Positions 48,626 to 60,060 of a stretch of 64,000 bases of DNA are shown one piece after another. The stretch is from Reticulitermes lucifugus (Eukaryota; Arthropoda; Insecta; Blattodea; Rhinotermitidae): positions 67,911 through 131,910 of the forward strand of contig JAKCWW010000229.1 of NCBI GenBank assembly GCA_026260175.1. The letters run 5' to 3'. A program made the position numbers and the translations under genes. Numbering within the stretch: position 1 is the first letter of the stretch; the number at the start of each line of letters is the position of its first letter. Below the pieces are notes generated by a model. That model had not been told where the DNA came from. It ran no database searches and worked only from the letters and a program-made list of their open reading frames with translations.

Positions 48626-51439
48626 TTGATCCCATACGATAAGCGAATACTTTCGATTCCAGACCGCTTCAATCAGGAGCGCAGTCAGGTGAACTCTTGA
48701 CGTATCTTGTACAGTAGTATCAACAGTTTGGGGTTATATTTAGCCGACTCACGAGCCAGCAGACTCCTCTGACTTGGAACAGGGACGAAAATATGTGAGA
48801 TGTAGAAGAACCGCGTCGTCTACACGCCCTGCTGTGTATACTGTACGTTAAGCTTAAGGTACATTCAGATGGAGACCTGGGCAGCAAAATTTATTATGGT
48901 TGTTTTAACGTGTCGGTGGAAGAGAGTGTATGAGTGTGATAGATGGGAAGTACACGGCCTCACACAGTATTTCATATTATGGGGCTTCTGGAAAGTAATG
49001 CTGTGCATGCACTAGTGCCTTCGAACATGTTACCTCATCTGTGTATAACCGTTTGTCTCAAGAGCACTTCTGTTTCACAGCCGTGAACTATGAGGAAAAT
49101 GACGCGGGTTCGTAGAGATACCCGTTAATTGCTTGAATTGTTATCTTCTGCTTTGCGTTGGAACGTGTTGCGTTTTATAACTTGGAATTTGATGAGCAAC
49201 TCGGATCATTCTTCGTCGATTTGGCGTAATTTCTATAAATGCTGATGTCTGTTTTGGGAGTTAATATGTATGTGTAGGGGCGAAGAAAGGCTGTATCTTC
49301 CAACTTGGGCACCTAGACATGTGTATGCCTATTCACGTTTGGTTTAATAAATTTTCTTTCTTTACATTGCCAGGTCGTAATTTGGCGTTCATTACCAGTA
49401 GAATAATTATACTGCTGTGTTGCATAACGGGCCAGATTTACTTCACATTTTGGGGAACTGTTATTTAGTATTCCAGAAATACTGTTATTAACATGTCTTC
49501 ACTTATCCAGCAACATAGTTACTTGTACACCTTGATACAGAAGAATAGTTGGCAGACGTTTGATCCTGTACAAAATCGTCAAATGATATCGGGGCGGATG
49601 ATGTAGCTGCAAGTGTCTGTTCTTCAGAGATTGGTGTGCGAATTTTGGCCGGGTTATCTGTTGTCCTGTTCGACGGTTATTGTGGTGTTCCCAGTCTCTC
49701 CAGATGAGTGCAACAGCACATTAAAAGCCACAACCGCCTCCTTCGACTCTATCATGATCGTCGCATTTTGTTCAACTCTTTAAGATGCATTGCACATGTA
49801 ACATGCTAACAGTGAGTTCCTAGCACAAACCTGCTTTCTTGTAGCACCGATTTGTACTCTTACTTGCCTGTTGATGTTGTTATAAAGCAATGGTAAATTA
49901 TGACAATATCTGTCTCTAGCTGCGGATTCGACAGATAACACCGAGCATTGAGCTATTCTTACGCCTTGTATAGCCAGTGAGATATACGAATTGACAGTTT
50001 CATCGAAATGCTTGCTTTGAAGTTATAAAGAGTTTTTGAGAGGAGCTTGTTAGAGTAAGCGATTCTACGTCCTAGAGGTTAACTAGGGCGCGCTGGAGCA
50101 AGTGTTCAGAGCGCAACAGGGACTGCGGCACAGGCACCTCTGTAATGCTCGTTATACGGCACGTTTGTTAGCAGTCGCTTCCACCTGACATGTGTACCCC
50201 GTACTGTGCAAGAAGATTGCTACAAGGGGGCAGAACAGCCGCAGAATTTCAACCCTGGCGTGTGTACACACACACACACACACCTACACGCCAGGGGTTC
50301 GTTTTATTAAATGTACTTTGCCCGGGACATGGTTTTTTTTTCTGTCAGCGTCACAGAACGTAGTAGTTAAAACATTAAAGGAGTAAAACCAGAGAAAGTA
50401 AAATGTATTCATGCAATTAAAAGTTGGGTTTGAGGATTGATCTCGCACTCAGGTCTGCCGCTGTACTTGCACGTGGCTGTAACAACCGCACTTTACTGCC
50501 GTACCCGGAAGAGTACGGGGTAGATACATACCAGTTCTGGTTGATTTGTGTTAGGTCCGTAGGAAACAGGAAACTGAGAAGCGTTGAGTTTGTCGAATGC
50601 CTTAAATTTTGCACCACAGCCATGTTCGTAATTTGTTGAATTACCATATTTGTAGACTTTTTACGATCTCTCTCCGTATCAGATTTCAAGAACAATGCCG
50701 TATGGTTCTTACAGTAGTCGCAATCGAACCATTAGTTAAATATGGGTTTCCTGCATGCGGTAGATTGCTTTTAAATCTTACAAAGACGTAACGTTAATGC
50801 AGGTTGTACAGTTATCGAAGACCTGGTACCGTGCGTTATTTCAGGACTACATTTAATGTTGCTGTTGTCGCCAGCGCCAGCAAAAATTCTTGCGTCCATC
50901 TTGTTATTACCGTCAGTAGGTAATTGGCACGGCCTTGGGTCTGCCTCTGTGGCATGGGGTTCTTACCACTTTTCAGTGAAAATCAGTCGGATTCTTCAAA
51001 CGTTGAGAGATGGATAGAGTGGTACACACGAACACTCACGCAGGCGGTATGGTGATCTCTGAAGCCTAATGGGAGAAACAAAAAATCACCCGACGTCAGT
51101 CAACTTAGTGTCGAGTAGTCTAAAAAAATGTTATCGCCTTGGTCGTAGGTCAATATGTGGCGACAGTGACACTCTGTCTGGAAGTGTGTGTCAAGGAAAC
51201 GAGACCCACGTGATGGTGTAACTACACTAGCGTACTAATGAATGTGTCCATTATTTTGAAATTCGTAACCTTTGTTAGTCCGGCTAAATATGGGCTGAAC
51301 TGTAGTATGAAGTCATAGTCATTTGAAAGAATTGACAGGATTAAATGTGTTACGATGATGCGGTGATATTTGCTGGGTGACGTAACACAAAATCATCAAC
51401 AGGGTAGAAGTCATTGCGGGCCTTCTCCATATTTTTTTA
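48626..51439. other. No supported gene (48626-51439)
   Basis: Apart from the (CA)n hairpin at 50.25 kb nothing is recognisable. The antiparallel frames at 50417-50695 are shadows of one another. Confidence 0.6.
50251..50299. repeat. (CA)n tract inside a perfect hairpin
   Basis: AACCCTGGCGTGT (50251-50263) and its complement ACACGCCAGGGGTT (50286-50299, one extra G) flank a GTACACACAC...(CA)n loop of about 22 bases. Confidence 0.75.
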
Positions 51440-51954
51440 GTCGCGTTCGCAAAATTTGCGAAAAGCGACTATTACCTTCGTCATGTCTGCCCGTCCGTTT
51501 GCATGGGACAGCTCGGTTCCCACTGAACGGATTTTCATGAAATTTGATATTTGAGTATTTTTAGAAAATCTGTCGAGAAAATTCAAGTTTGATTAAAATG
51601 TGACAAAAATAACGGGTATTTGACATGAAGACCTATGTGCATTTATGGTAATATATTGCTGAATTTTTCTTAGAATTAGAAATGTTGCAGACAAAAGCTG
51701 TAGAGAAAATCAAGACACATTTGAGATTTAATATTTCCTTTTTCCGAAAACTGTGCCTTTTGTGAGATAATGTGGAAAAATATGGTAGAGACAGACATGC
51801 CACAGATGAAAATATAGCGCACGCTCATCGCATGCTGGGTAACTTAGGCCATAGACACACACGCTCATAATATTTAATATTTATTGCTTTTCCACGGCAA
51901 CAATCGTTACGCGAACGCGCCTCAGTGTTACGTTTATACGTGCACTGCCTGTCT
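51440..51954 (+). repeat. GCG-ended interspersed repeat, longest copy
   Basis: This is the most complete member of a family with at least five copies in the window. The left part has TCGCGTTCGCAAAA, an imperfect TTTGCGAAAAGCGA partner, then CATGTCTGCCCGTCCG and ACGGATTTTCATGAAATTTGA. The right part has GGAAAAATATGGTAGAG, TTGCTTTTCCACGGCAA and GCGAACGCGCC, followed by CAGTGTTACGTTTATACG. The inverted GGCGCGTTCGC/GCGAACGCGCC pair near the ends suggests a non-autonomous DNA transposon. No open frame is conserved among copies and I do not recognise the family by name. Confidence 0.75.
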
Positions 51955-54234
51955 TATTATTTAGGCTGGTAGGGTTACGCCCAACAGCAACCGTCCGGAA
52001 TGTAGCGTTATTTTTGTTGAGACTTATGTACGAGTTCTGTAGGATCTCCGACGTTTTAGTGAGTTCTTGAGTAGCTGGTACTGTGATCTAAGTTCCGATA
52101 TTGCCATTACAGAGAGTTCAATTTTGTCGGTGAATAAATGTGTCGTGGCATGTTGTACTGTCTTCAACATAACGAAACTCAGATCAGTTCTGTAGTTATT
52201 TAGGTGCTAATGTAACAGCCTAGTGGCCAGTTACGAAGACAGTTCGAGTACAAGGAGATAACATCAGGATACCAAGGCAAGAAAAAAGCAGGAAAAAAGG
52301 AAGAGAAAGGACAACACGTTGCAAATAATTTAATTAAAAGTGAACGTTAAATTGAAAACAGGAAAATAACAGGACTGTACATGATGAGTACACCGTAGCG
52401 CCTGATAAGGACATTGAATATGTAATGGAGTACTATAGTAACATGACATTTGATTTGCTCCCTAATTGAACCAGGGGTCATGGACCATTATGGAGCGAAG
52501 GAACGAAATAATAATAATCATAATAATAATAACTAAATTCTTGTGTTTATAATGAGCCCAATTAAGGTAAGTAATCATTAAGTAGAATATATTGTTTCTT
52601 GAATACACGAGTATGTGTACACATTATTAGGAATAATGATGAAGATGAAGATGGGAAATTGTATAGCCGAAGTATGGAATATCTCTTCGTGTTCCGCTAC
52701 CAAAACTGTAGGCCTGTAAAGCTTTCCGGACAAGTGTCGGTTTTTAAAACAGCCGAGAGATTGCTGGAAGTTAGAATTCGTATATTCATGTCAGTGAATT
52801 CTCAGTTGCCTCACGTCTTTTGCAGCATGTCATCTTTCAGCACTCGAACGTCCAGGAAACCAAGGATGTTATTTCTAAACGCATGTGTCTTTCCAGTACG
52901 TTATATCGTGCATAAGGAAAGCTTGCATGTTCCTTTCTTCAGCCGTATAATATATTTGCTATAATATTCGACGTGGTTATGCATTAGGTAGGTTTTAGTA
53001 GCGACGCTATACACCAATCGATTGCTGTATGGCACATAAATTTATTTTTACCCTATTACGACTCTGCATTCGAGTATACCAGATAGAGACACGACATAGG
53101 TTTCATGGGTATTCGGTTCATCAAGCAGTCGATTGTTGGTATGAAACCTTTAGGTTCATTGGCCTTACCCTGATGTAGATCACCATTTTACATACACGCT
53201 ATGTATGCCGCACATTGTGTTGCTATTATTCGTGTGAAGCGCACTGCATGAATAATGCGAATCGCTGTGAAGTTCATTATTAATTGGTACGTGCCGCCTA
53301 CGAATCCAATTGTTTCTGCATACAAGCTACACCGATCGGTAATTTTGCGCGTCTCACATCGCTAAATATAGATTTATGGTCTATGATGTAATACCATTCA
53401 CTGTATTGTTGATAGGTACCAAAGTTTCGGAGAGTCTGCTTCCTCCATCTTCATGGTAGACGAGCGTTGCATCAATTTTCGATCTCATCTGTGTCACTTG
53501 AACCTCAATATGCTTCACTTTCTTGTGTGAAAGTTACAAACCCGGAGATTGCGCAGACGCTTAGTGCTTATATTTGCGGGAATGTTCTTCCCTTTTTCAA
53601 ACATATATCGAGCACTAACAGCGTTTTGCCCGAAAACGGCAACCACGTGAGTATGCACCTGGCGCCCCGATAGCAGTCGTTCGTAATGTCCTTTTGTTCG
53701 CCAATATGTTGCTTTTTTACACCATAAATTAATTTCTTCTGTATGCTAGATATATGTTAAGGAAAGACAGAAATCAGCAGCATGTCTACGTATTTTGAAG
53801 AAAAAACAGAGATAATGTCAATGATTTGTCACAGGCGTGTAACTGGGTTTCACAGCACAACGAAAGTGACGCGGTAGGCAAACGGGTAGGAGACCGGCGT
53901 TGATGCGAAGGTCATATATGTGACTGCGATAAATGTTTTTGCCCGCTGTTATACTTGCCCATGTGTTCATATGCACTGTGGCTGACATGGCTGACATTAT
54001 ACCGATATATGTTAGTGCCGCACTGTTCCTGGAATTCTGATTTTAAGGTTTTGTATTCGAAAGCGACTATAGAAAAAAAACTTTATTTGGGACACAACAC
54101 ACTTTACAACAACATTTTTCGTTTCTCAGGATATAAAAATTTGAATTGGGCATTTTAGTTTTTAAAAAGGTTTGTTTTCAAGACTTGGCGCTTTTCACAT
54201 GGTACGCAGAATTTTCACCTTCAGCCATTATCCT
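51955..54234. other. No supported gene (51955-54234)
   Basis: An A-rich stretch with AAGAAAAAAG runs lies at 52270-52400 and an (AAT)n tract at 52.5 kb. The 121-codon plus-strand frame at 52599-52964 has no recognised motif and no clear splice signals. Confidence 0.55.
52507..52532 (+). repeat. (AAT)n microsatellite with one CAT interruption
   Basis: AAT units follow GGAGCGAAGGAACGAA. The context resembles the end of a retroelement 3'UTR, but no coding relic was recognised upstream. Confidence 0.7.
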
Positions 54235-54340
54235 GATTCGTCTCGGCGTGGACTCGTCGTTCGGACATTACGTTCAGTTAGATCAGCGTTCCACCCAACA
54301 GTATATTCGATCTCTGATTGAGTCCATGCCGAGACGAATC
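54235..54340. repeat. Inverted repeat of the Tc1 ESMPRR segment
   Basis: The arms at 54235-54255 and 54320-54340 are complementary over 21 bp with one mismatch, around a 64-bp spacer. The minus-strand reading of the left arm gives ESTPRRIR, so both arms are copies of the transposase C-terminal coding DNA rather than random palindromes. Confidence 0.8.
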
Positions 54341-54373
54341 CGGTCTGTAGTTAGACCTCAGGGATTCTGGTAG
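54281..54373 (+). pseudogene. Tc1-type transposase C-terminal remnant
   Basis: The plus strand reads QQYIRSLIESMPRRIRSVV, followed by RPQGFW and a stop at 54371. IPQEYI-LV-SMPRR--AVI-A-GG is the usual C-terminus of Tc1-like transposases. No catalytic DDE residues are present. The ESMPRR part is also found inverted about 65 bp upstream (54235-54255), so the remnant sits in a head-to-head inverted duplication. Confidence 0.65.
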
Positions 54374-54682
54374 GTCTTGAATAGGGGCCTGTGAAGGACG
54401 AATTCATCTTGTATGTAAGTTCTATAGACTGTGGCTCAAGAAATAGAAGTTTTAGTGACCATATTTTTTCCAAAAAAAATACACAATCTGGAGGAAGGGA
54501 AACTGGAAATATAAATGTAATGGAGCTATTTTCGTTGCCTTTTAACAAACATTAGTGAAGGCATTACGGCTGTTCCTGCCAACTGCCCTCATATTTGTCA
54601 GTTGACTTTGCACGATTCCATAAAAAGCCAAATCGGTGTTACCACTTACCACATACTGATGCTGTTACCGCCGCCTCCATTC

Positions 54683-54744
54683 CCACCACCACCACCACCG
54701 CCACTACTACTACTACTACTACTACTAGTAGTAGTAGTAGTAGT
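54683..54744. repeat. Palindromic trinucleotide tract (CCA)n (CTA)n (GTA)n
   Basis: About five CCA units are followed by about seven CTA units (54703-54725) and about six GTA units (54727-54744). The CTA and GTA blocks are mutually complementary and can fold into a hairpin. Confidence 0.85.
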
Positions 54745-55372
54745 ATTAGTGTACTGATAATTCATACTCGGCTTCCCAAAGTCTGCATTTTTAAACGCCT
54801 GCATATTTAAGGAGAACCTTCCATTTTACAGTGTTAATTCCAACCACTTTAAAATCATCTTACTGCACGGAATATGGATAATATTAAATTCGAAGATGCC
54901 CAACAGGTAAAAACCTAATATAACTACAAACGCACAAAGCTGTGTCGTTGTTGGAATGAACATTGTAAAATCAGCTTTCTGCACGGAATCTTTAATTTTT
55001 TTTCGGGCTGTAAGTCAAATGACGCGAGGAGGTGTATTTAAAGAGAAATATTTGTGTTGTGTTATCTGTTGACACATGATTAGCGCCATCACGAGGAAGA
55101 AGTGTGACAATGACTGGTGTTAGGATTCACATGTTTAATTTTCTGGATGGAATTTTGTCAGTGGTGATCTTAGCATTGTGTTGCATTATCTGCGTTTATG
55201 GAAATTAGAAATTTTCGTAGTTTTTGTTCTTAAAGTTTGCTAATTTTGAAATCGAAAAAGCCACGCGTAGTTCGGCTGCAGTACCTCTTATTTTTAATTT
55301 GCGCACCAATTTGGGTGTTTGGATAAACAGGGGGCTGGGATGGACTGGAACTTACGAACTGTACCTTTTTCA

Positions 55373-55563
55373 GGCGCGTTCGCAAAAATGCGAAACGCGA
55401 CTCTTAGCATTGCCATGTCTGTCCCTCTGTCCAGCTGTCTGCCCGCACGGAACAACTCAGCTCTCACTGGATGGATTTTCATCAGATTTGATATTTGAGT
55501 ATTTTTCGAAAATCTGTCAAGAAAATTCAAGTTTGATTAAAATCTGACAAGAATAACAGGCAA
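55373..55563 (+). repeat. GCG-ended repeat, left-part copy
   Basis: It starts GGCGCGTTCGCAAAAATGCG, then CATGTCTGTCCCTCTGTCC, GGATTTTCATCAGATTTGAT, AAAATCTGTCAAGAAAATTC and ACAAGAATAACAGG. It stops where the 38.1-kb copy continues. It has the best preserved left terminus in the window. Confidence 0.75.
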
Positions 55564-57071
55564 TTTTATTTATCACCGAACAAAGTTTCACTCTGCTGCT
55601 TCCAGTGGTTCGTTGTTTATCTCTGTGCGAGAGGTTTTCTCCACGTGGTAATTTTTTGAAAATGGTGATTCAAATCATCTGGCGTTTCTTGACATTACTA
55701 CACAAGGGTGTTCACCAAGTTTATTTCATGAAATATTTAAGTTATGGACATCCTTTCTCAGTGGTTCTGTATTACAAAGCACATTTTATTCTCAAGGATT
55801 TGTGCGTCTCCGCACCTGATTTTTTTGAAGTCCGTACAGGTTCGCGGTTTCATAAGTCGCAGAACCTCTACTTGGTACGGTGTTGGTTTCAGTGTTTCTG
55901 GTACATGGAGCTTCCTGCCGTGAAAGCTTTCGTGTGGTGGTGTTCTGCGCACATGTGTTAGTACAGCTGCTCAGGCCTCGTGTCAGATTCTGTGACTATA
56001 GCAGAAATATTACACGAAAGAAATCCGGTGTGGAACTTGCTGACATTGCTGCGTCGGTGATGTATTCTACATATATGTCGCACCTCATTGTTGGTGCTGC
56101 GAAAAATATTCATTTCCAGTGCCGTTAATACTGGCACTTAAGTAATGAGTAGAGGGATCACTGCATATTGAGATGATGTGATGCAACAATTGATGCTGTC
56201 AACTGTGTTGCTGAATTTTGAAGCCTTCGACGTCTTGTCGACTGGTAAATAGTTAAGATTCGAGGGATCGTGGTGCATTCGTCACACGCTCAAGCTGTTG
56301 AAGATGGTGTGATATTTGTGTGTGTGAATGGGTAGGCATTGAATGGAAGTACTGTAAGTCGTTTTCACCCAGTGTTGCAGTAGGCTATTGTGTGGTGATA
56401 ATGTCACGCTGCGTGCTTCGTGTCACAGGCTGGTGGAGCAGGAACCTTTGCTATGTGATGACCATTCACATGCCTCTCCAAGCCGCAAGCCAAATGCTGC
56501 AAGTATGTGTGTATATATGTACGAGTATATCCTTGAATTAAGTTTATATATCACATTTTCAACTACAAATGGAATGTAGCATGAAATCACGAAAATGGAA
56601 TGTAATTCATTTTACTGCGACGTGAATTTTTAATTTATTGATGGAAGAACGTAATATAATGGTTTGTAGGTTGTTACATTTTGGGTTTGGCTCATGTAGT
56701 TGCTCGCGGGTCGTATGGGAATGTCATACGTGCCACGCACGGCATTTGGGGCGCATTTGTACACTACTGATAGTATGAAATCCAAAAACAATATATCACT
56801 GTAGTTCCTATCTGTCACTTGGTCCACAGGCGTCGAGATTTTTTTTAACGTTACGTATAGGCAGTTGATTTTTGAGAAATGGTGTTTGTTTTGAACTGCT
56901 GGTATGCCGCAGGGTGAAATGTAATGCTGTGGTTGATACAGAGGGGCGCAGTTGGTACCGTTGCCCTTGTGAGTGATGGAGTTAGAAACTATTTACTGTG
57001 GTGACAGCAGAGGGATTCCAATAACTAGGAAATTGATTGGCGCGTGTGTAGGTGCGTTCTTACCCCATGTC
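55564..57071. other. No supported gene (55564-57071)
   Basis: A 118-codon plus-strand frame at 55605-55961 is hydrophobic and unrecognised. It starts inside the end of a repeat copy. Nothing else is supported. Confidence 0.55.
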
Positions 57072-57257
57072 GTCGCCATGGTTACCGCTGTGTGGCGGGA
57101 AAGTACTTGGTTGCTATGGTCGGAGTCGGAGGGACAAACGGATGCAGCCGTTGCCATGACTACCGGTAGGCTGGCAGAAGGTCACGTATCTCGATTCTCG
57201 TGGCAGCCTCACTTGGAAGCCTGGTTCGCAGGTTAGCGATGACGTTACCATGGTTAC
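57072..57257. promoter_or_regulatory. Cluster of X-box-like motifs
   Basis: Four near-palindromic sites lie within 186 bp: GTCGCCATGGTTAC (57072-57085), GTTGCTATGGTC (57110-57121), GTTGCCATGACTAC (57150-57163) and GTTACCATGGTTAC (57244-57257). They approximate the RFX-factor X-box (RYYNYY, spacer, RRNRAC). The stretch is GC-richer than its surroundings. It may be an intronic enhancer or a decayed minisatellite. Binding is inference. Confidence 0.4.
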
Positions 57258-57752
57258 AGGTTGCCTGTTTTGTAGTTTGCAGCTTAAGTTGCCAATTTGT
57301 TAATGTCGCTGTCGCACTGGATTCAGTATTTGAGCTGTTTTCAAAACAGTGCTTTATTAATTTCCTGATGTCACGTAGCTTTGGTCCAGTGCAGGTTATG
57401 GAATGAAATGCTCCACGCGTAAATGAAGGCGTAGCGATTTCATATGTACACTTGATCCCCCCCACCATTTTCAAAGTTGGTCTGTCTCATTACGGGACGA
57501 GCATAGGCGGAGGGTGTTCGAGAATAGGTTGCTGATGATACTTGCGCCTAAGAGGGAGGGCGTAACTTGAGACTGGAAGAAGTTTGATGATGACCATTAT
57601 GTAGTTGAGAACTCTGCTGTGCGACCCTGAAGCTGGGGGTTTGAGTGGGAAACTAAGCCACAGAGCTCATTCCCCGAAATGTGCTCGTCACCAAATATTG
57701 TTGGAGTGAACAAATCAAGAAGGATGAGAGGGGGGTTGTGGCATGTGGGGGG

Positions 57753-57955
57753 TGTAATAGAAATGCATATAGGGTTTTGTTAGGAAAACTTGAAGGAATA
57801 AGACTAATTGTAAGTCCTAAGTCTAGATGGGAGGATGAAATACAATGGGAGTGGACTGGATTGTTCCTGCATAGGGTAGGTGCAAGTGGTGGGCCGCCCT
57901 GAACACGGTAATGAGCCTGCTTGTTCTATGAAATTCTGGAAAGCGGAGGAGCTAG
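57753..57955 (+). pseudogene. LINE ORF2 C-terminal fragment
   Basis: The plus strand reads NRNAYRVLLGKLEGIRLI, then SPKSRWEDEIQWEW. After a frame change it reads KWWAALNTVMSL (about 57889-57925). In insect LINEs this order (NAYRVLVGKPEGKRPLGRP, RWEDNIKMDL, QWRALVNTVMNL) marks the extreme C-terminus of ORF2. The 73-codon open frame at 57681-57902 is this relic. It is in sense orientation to the pumilio exon. Confidence 0.75.
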
Positions 57956-58389
57956 TTTCTTGTGGACGAGGTTGGTTGGTTCGTTAGGTCAGTGAGTTAC
58001 TGTGTCTGTTTGTCTGTGCAACACATCAACACACTGTTCGCCTTTTGAATGCGAATCTTTGCTGTACTTTGTTTCTATTTTGTGTAAGAATCCATTACCA
58101 CCAAATTTTATGTCGGAAAATGCTAGTTTTGGGCCCCACTTCTTTTAAGATTAAACTGAAGTTTCTTGTCGATGCATTGGTCTTTCGAACACTGTTTAAG
58201 GCAGACCGCTCGGAGGTTAATTGCGGAAGGGTTACGCTAGTTCGGTTTTTCCGTACCATTATATTATTTAAGATTCATAAACGTTGTTTTAATACTTAGA
58301 TCGCGTAATGATTGATGTAAATTGCATTCTTTTTTCCCTGTTCCTGATTTGCTGTTCTCTGCATTCGCGCACGTACGCGCAAGATGTTA

Positions 58390-58573
58390 AATTAGATAGG
58401 CAGTGTACGTATAACGTAACACTGTGACGCGTTCGCATAATGTTTATACCTCCTCGGTTCTTAAAAATCCCGGGTGTCAAATTTCTCTGTGTAATCCATA
58501 CGGTGGGAGACGCGCTAAAGCGGACGGACATGATGAAGGTAATAGGCGCTTTTCGCGTGTATGCGAACGCGCC
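58390..58573 (-). repeat. GCG-ended repeat, internally deleted copy, inverted
   Basis: The minus strand starts GGCGCGTTCGCATACACGCG, followed by CTATTACCTTCATCATGTCC, then jumps to right-end sequence with GCGAACGCGTCACAGTGTTA and ACGTACACTGCCTATC. Both ends are present with most of the interior missing, as expected of a small internally deleted DNA transposon. Confidence 0.65.
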
Positions 58574-59799
58574 GAAAAACTGCAGTTTGTGGTTACAGCT
58601 GTGGTGACAGCCAGTTCGGGAAATAAATTTTAGTTGGAATTTTCTCTCAAAACGATATTGTGAATCACCGCAGCGTTGTGGAAGCGGAAATTTTATCTAC
58701 ACCCTTGATGTGGAGATTTTCGGTAAAAGTTGTAGGGCATTTGGATTTTTAGGTATAATTACCGATAATTGAGTCCATTTTCTTGAACGCCATGAGTGGC
58801 TAAACAGGCAGCATTTAAGTTTCTAATAACCGATAAGAACGGCGTTTGAAATTCTGTGCCCCGCATTATTGATTACTGCGTATCTTGACCATTCTGCTGT
58901 ATATCACGGTACCGAAGACAGCAATTTCAATCTGTTGTTTTCGATTTGTGCCGCATTTATTTCTTGTCTTTTGTAACCATGAGAAGCTAGCTCCGTCAAA
59001 GAAGTGACAGGTTGCTTACTGCGTGGACGGTTGAGCTTCAATTATAAGCCGGTCCAAGGATTTTGCTGTTGGTCGCCATGCCCATACTGGCTGTGCAGCC
59101 CAAGGGAACAACGCTGTACGTGTAACGGCGAAAGGTAAACTTGTTCCTAAACACTCCGTGCCTGCTTATAGGGGGAGTGGAGGTATGGCTGCACTTATTC
59201 TTAATCTCGGCACTTGGGTTTTGTCCGTAAATTTTCGTATTTTTGTTGCGGCAGACCTCATTTGAATTAGCTACAAGTTGAACCTGTGATGGTACGAGGA
59301 GTTTTTATGCCCCGATTTTTGCATCCGTAACTCGTATGGACTCCGTCAGACATCACGTACTATGATGGGGCTTGCCGCAGTAAAAAGTAACGTACATTGA
59401 AGGCAGTCACAACCTCTGATTTATAAGATGAAATGTCTTTGTTGTCCCGTTTGTGCAGTCTGGCAGATACGTAGACACATTGACTGGTGGCACTCCGATA
59501 CTGCGTTTTATGTTCTTTTACCAAATCGTTTACTGTTCTCCACTTTGTGTTAGTAATTCTAAATCTGTGTTTTACCTGTGGTTTGTATTGATTGCAGTTT
59601 GGAACAGTCCAAACCGTACACAGCTTAATTCATTTCTGCTTGTTAGTATTGTCCATTTGCATTACCGACGGCAGGAAGTAGCCAACACTTTTAGATAATT
59701 ATTTGATATGCTCCGTTCTAATTGCTTTATCTTAAAGCAGTGGGGGGAGGGGACCAAATAGGCCTACGTATTTGAATATCACGTGGGACGGGTTTAGTG
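58574..59799. other. No supported gene (58574-59799)
   Basis: A stretch near 58715-58740 (GGTAAAAGTTGTAGGG) faintly resembles the interior of the GCG-ended repeat. No gene is visible. Confidence 0.5.
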
Positions 59800-60060
59800 G
59801 ATGTCGGCATAGAATTAAGAAGGATTCAGATTCGCATTTTGTGGAATGTGACGCTCTGCCGATGGGTAAATATTTACCGACGTTTCGAAGGCTGTTGCTG
59901 CTTCTGCTCACTGCGTCTTAGTAGTCCAAGAAGAAGCGGTGGAAGCAGAAGACTCCAAAATCTCAGACCACTGCGTTACGCTGATAACTATTTATCGAAC
60001 GACACGGCGTCATCCCGGAAGACCTGAATCTTCGTGAACACTGCCATGAAAATCTCGCAA
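59800..60060 (+). repeat. Interspersed repeat with WNVTLCRWVNIYRRFEG signature
   Basis: The plus-strand translation IRILWNVTLCRWVNIYRRFEG, followed later by NDTASSRKT and GAAGACCTGAATCTTC, follows the layout of a repeat I recall from many cockroach and termite sequences (WDVTLCRWVN-SRRFEG ... NDTASHPRRLE). The 76-codon open frame here reflects that repeat. The block CCGACGTTTCGAAGG is also found in the foldback at 33.15 kb. Confidence 0.55.

Noticed and set aside
56973-57236. 87-codon plus-strand frame over the X-box cluster
   Set aside because: Repeated CCATGG-type motifs create the frame; no protein similarity recognised.
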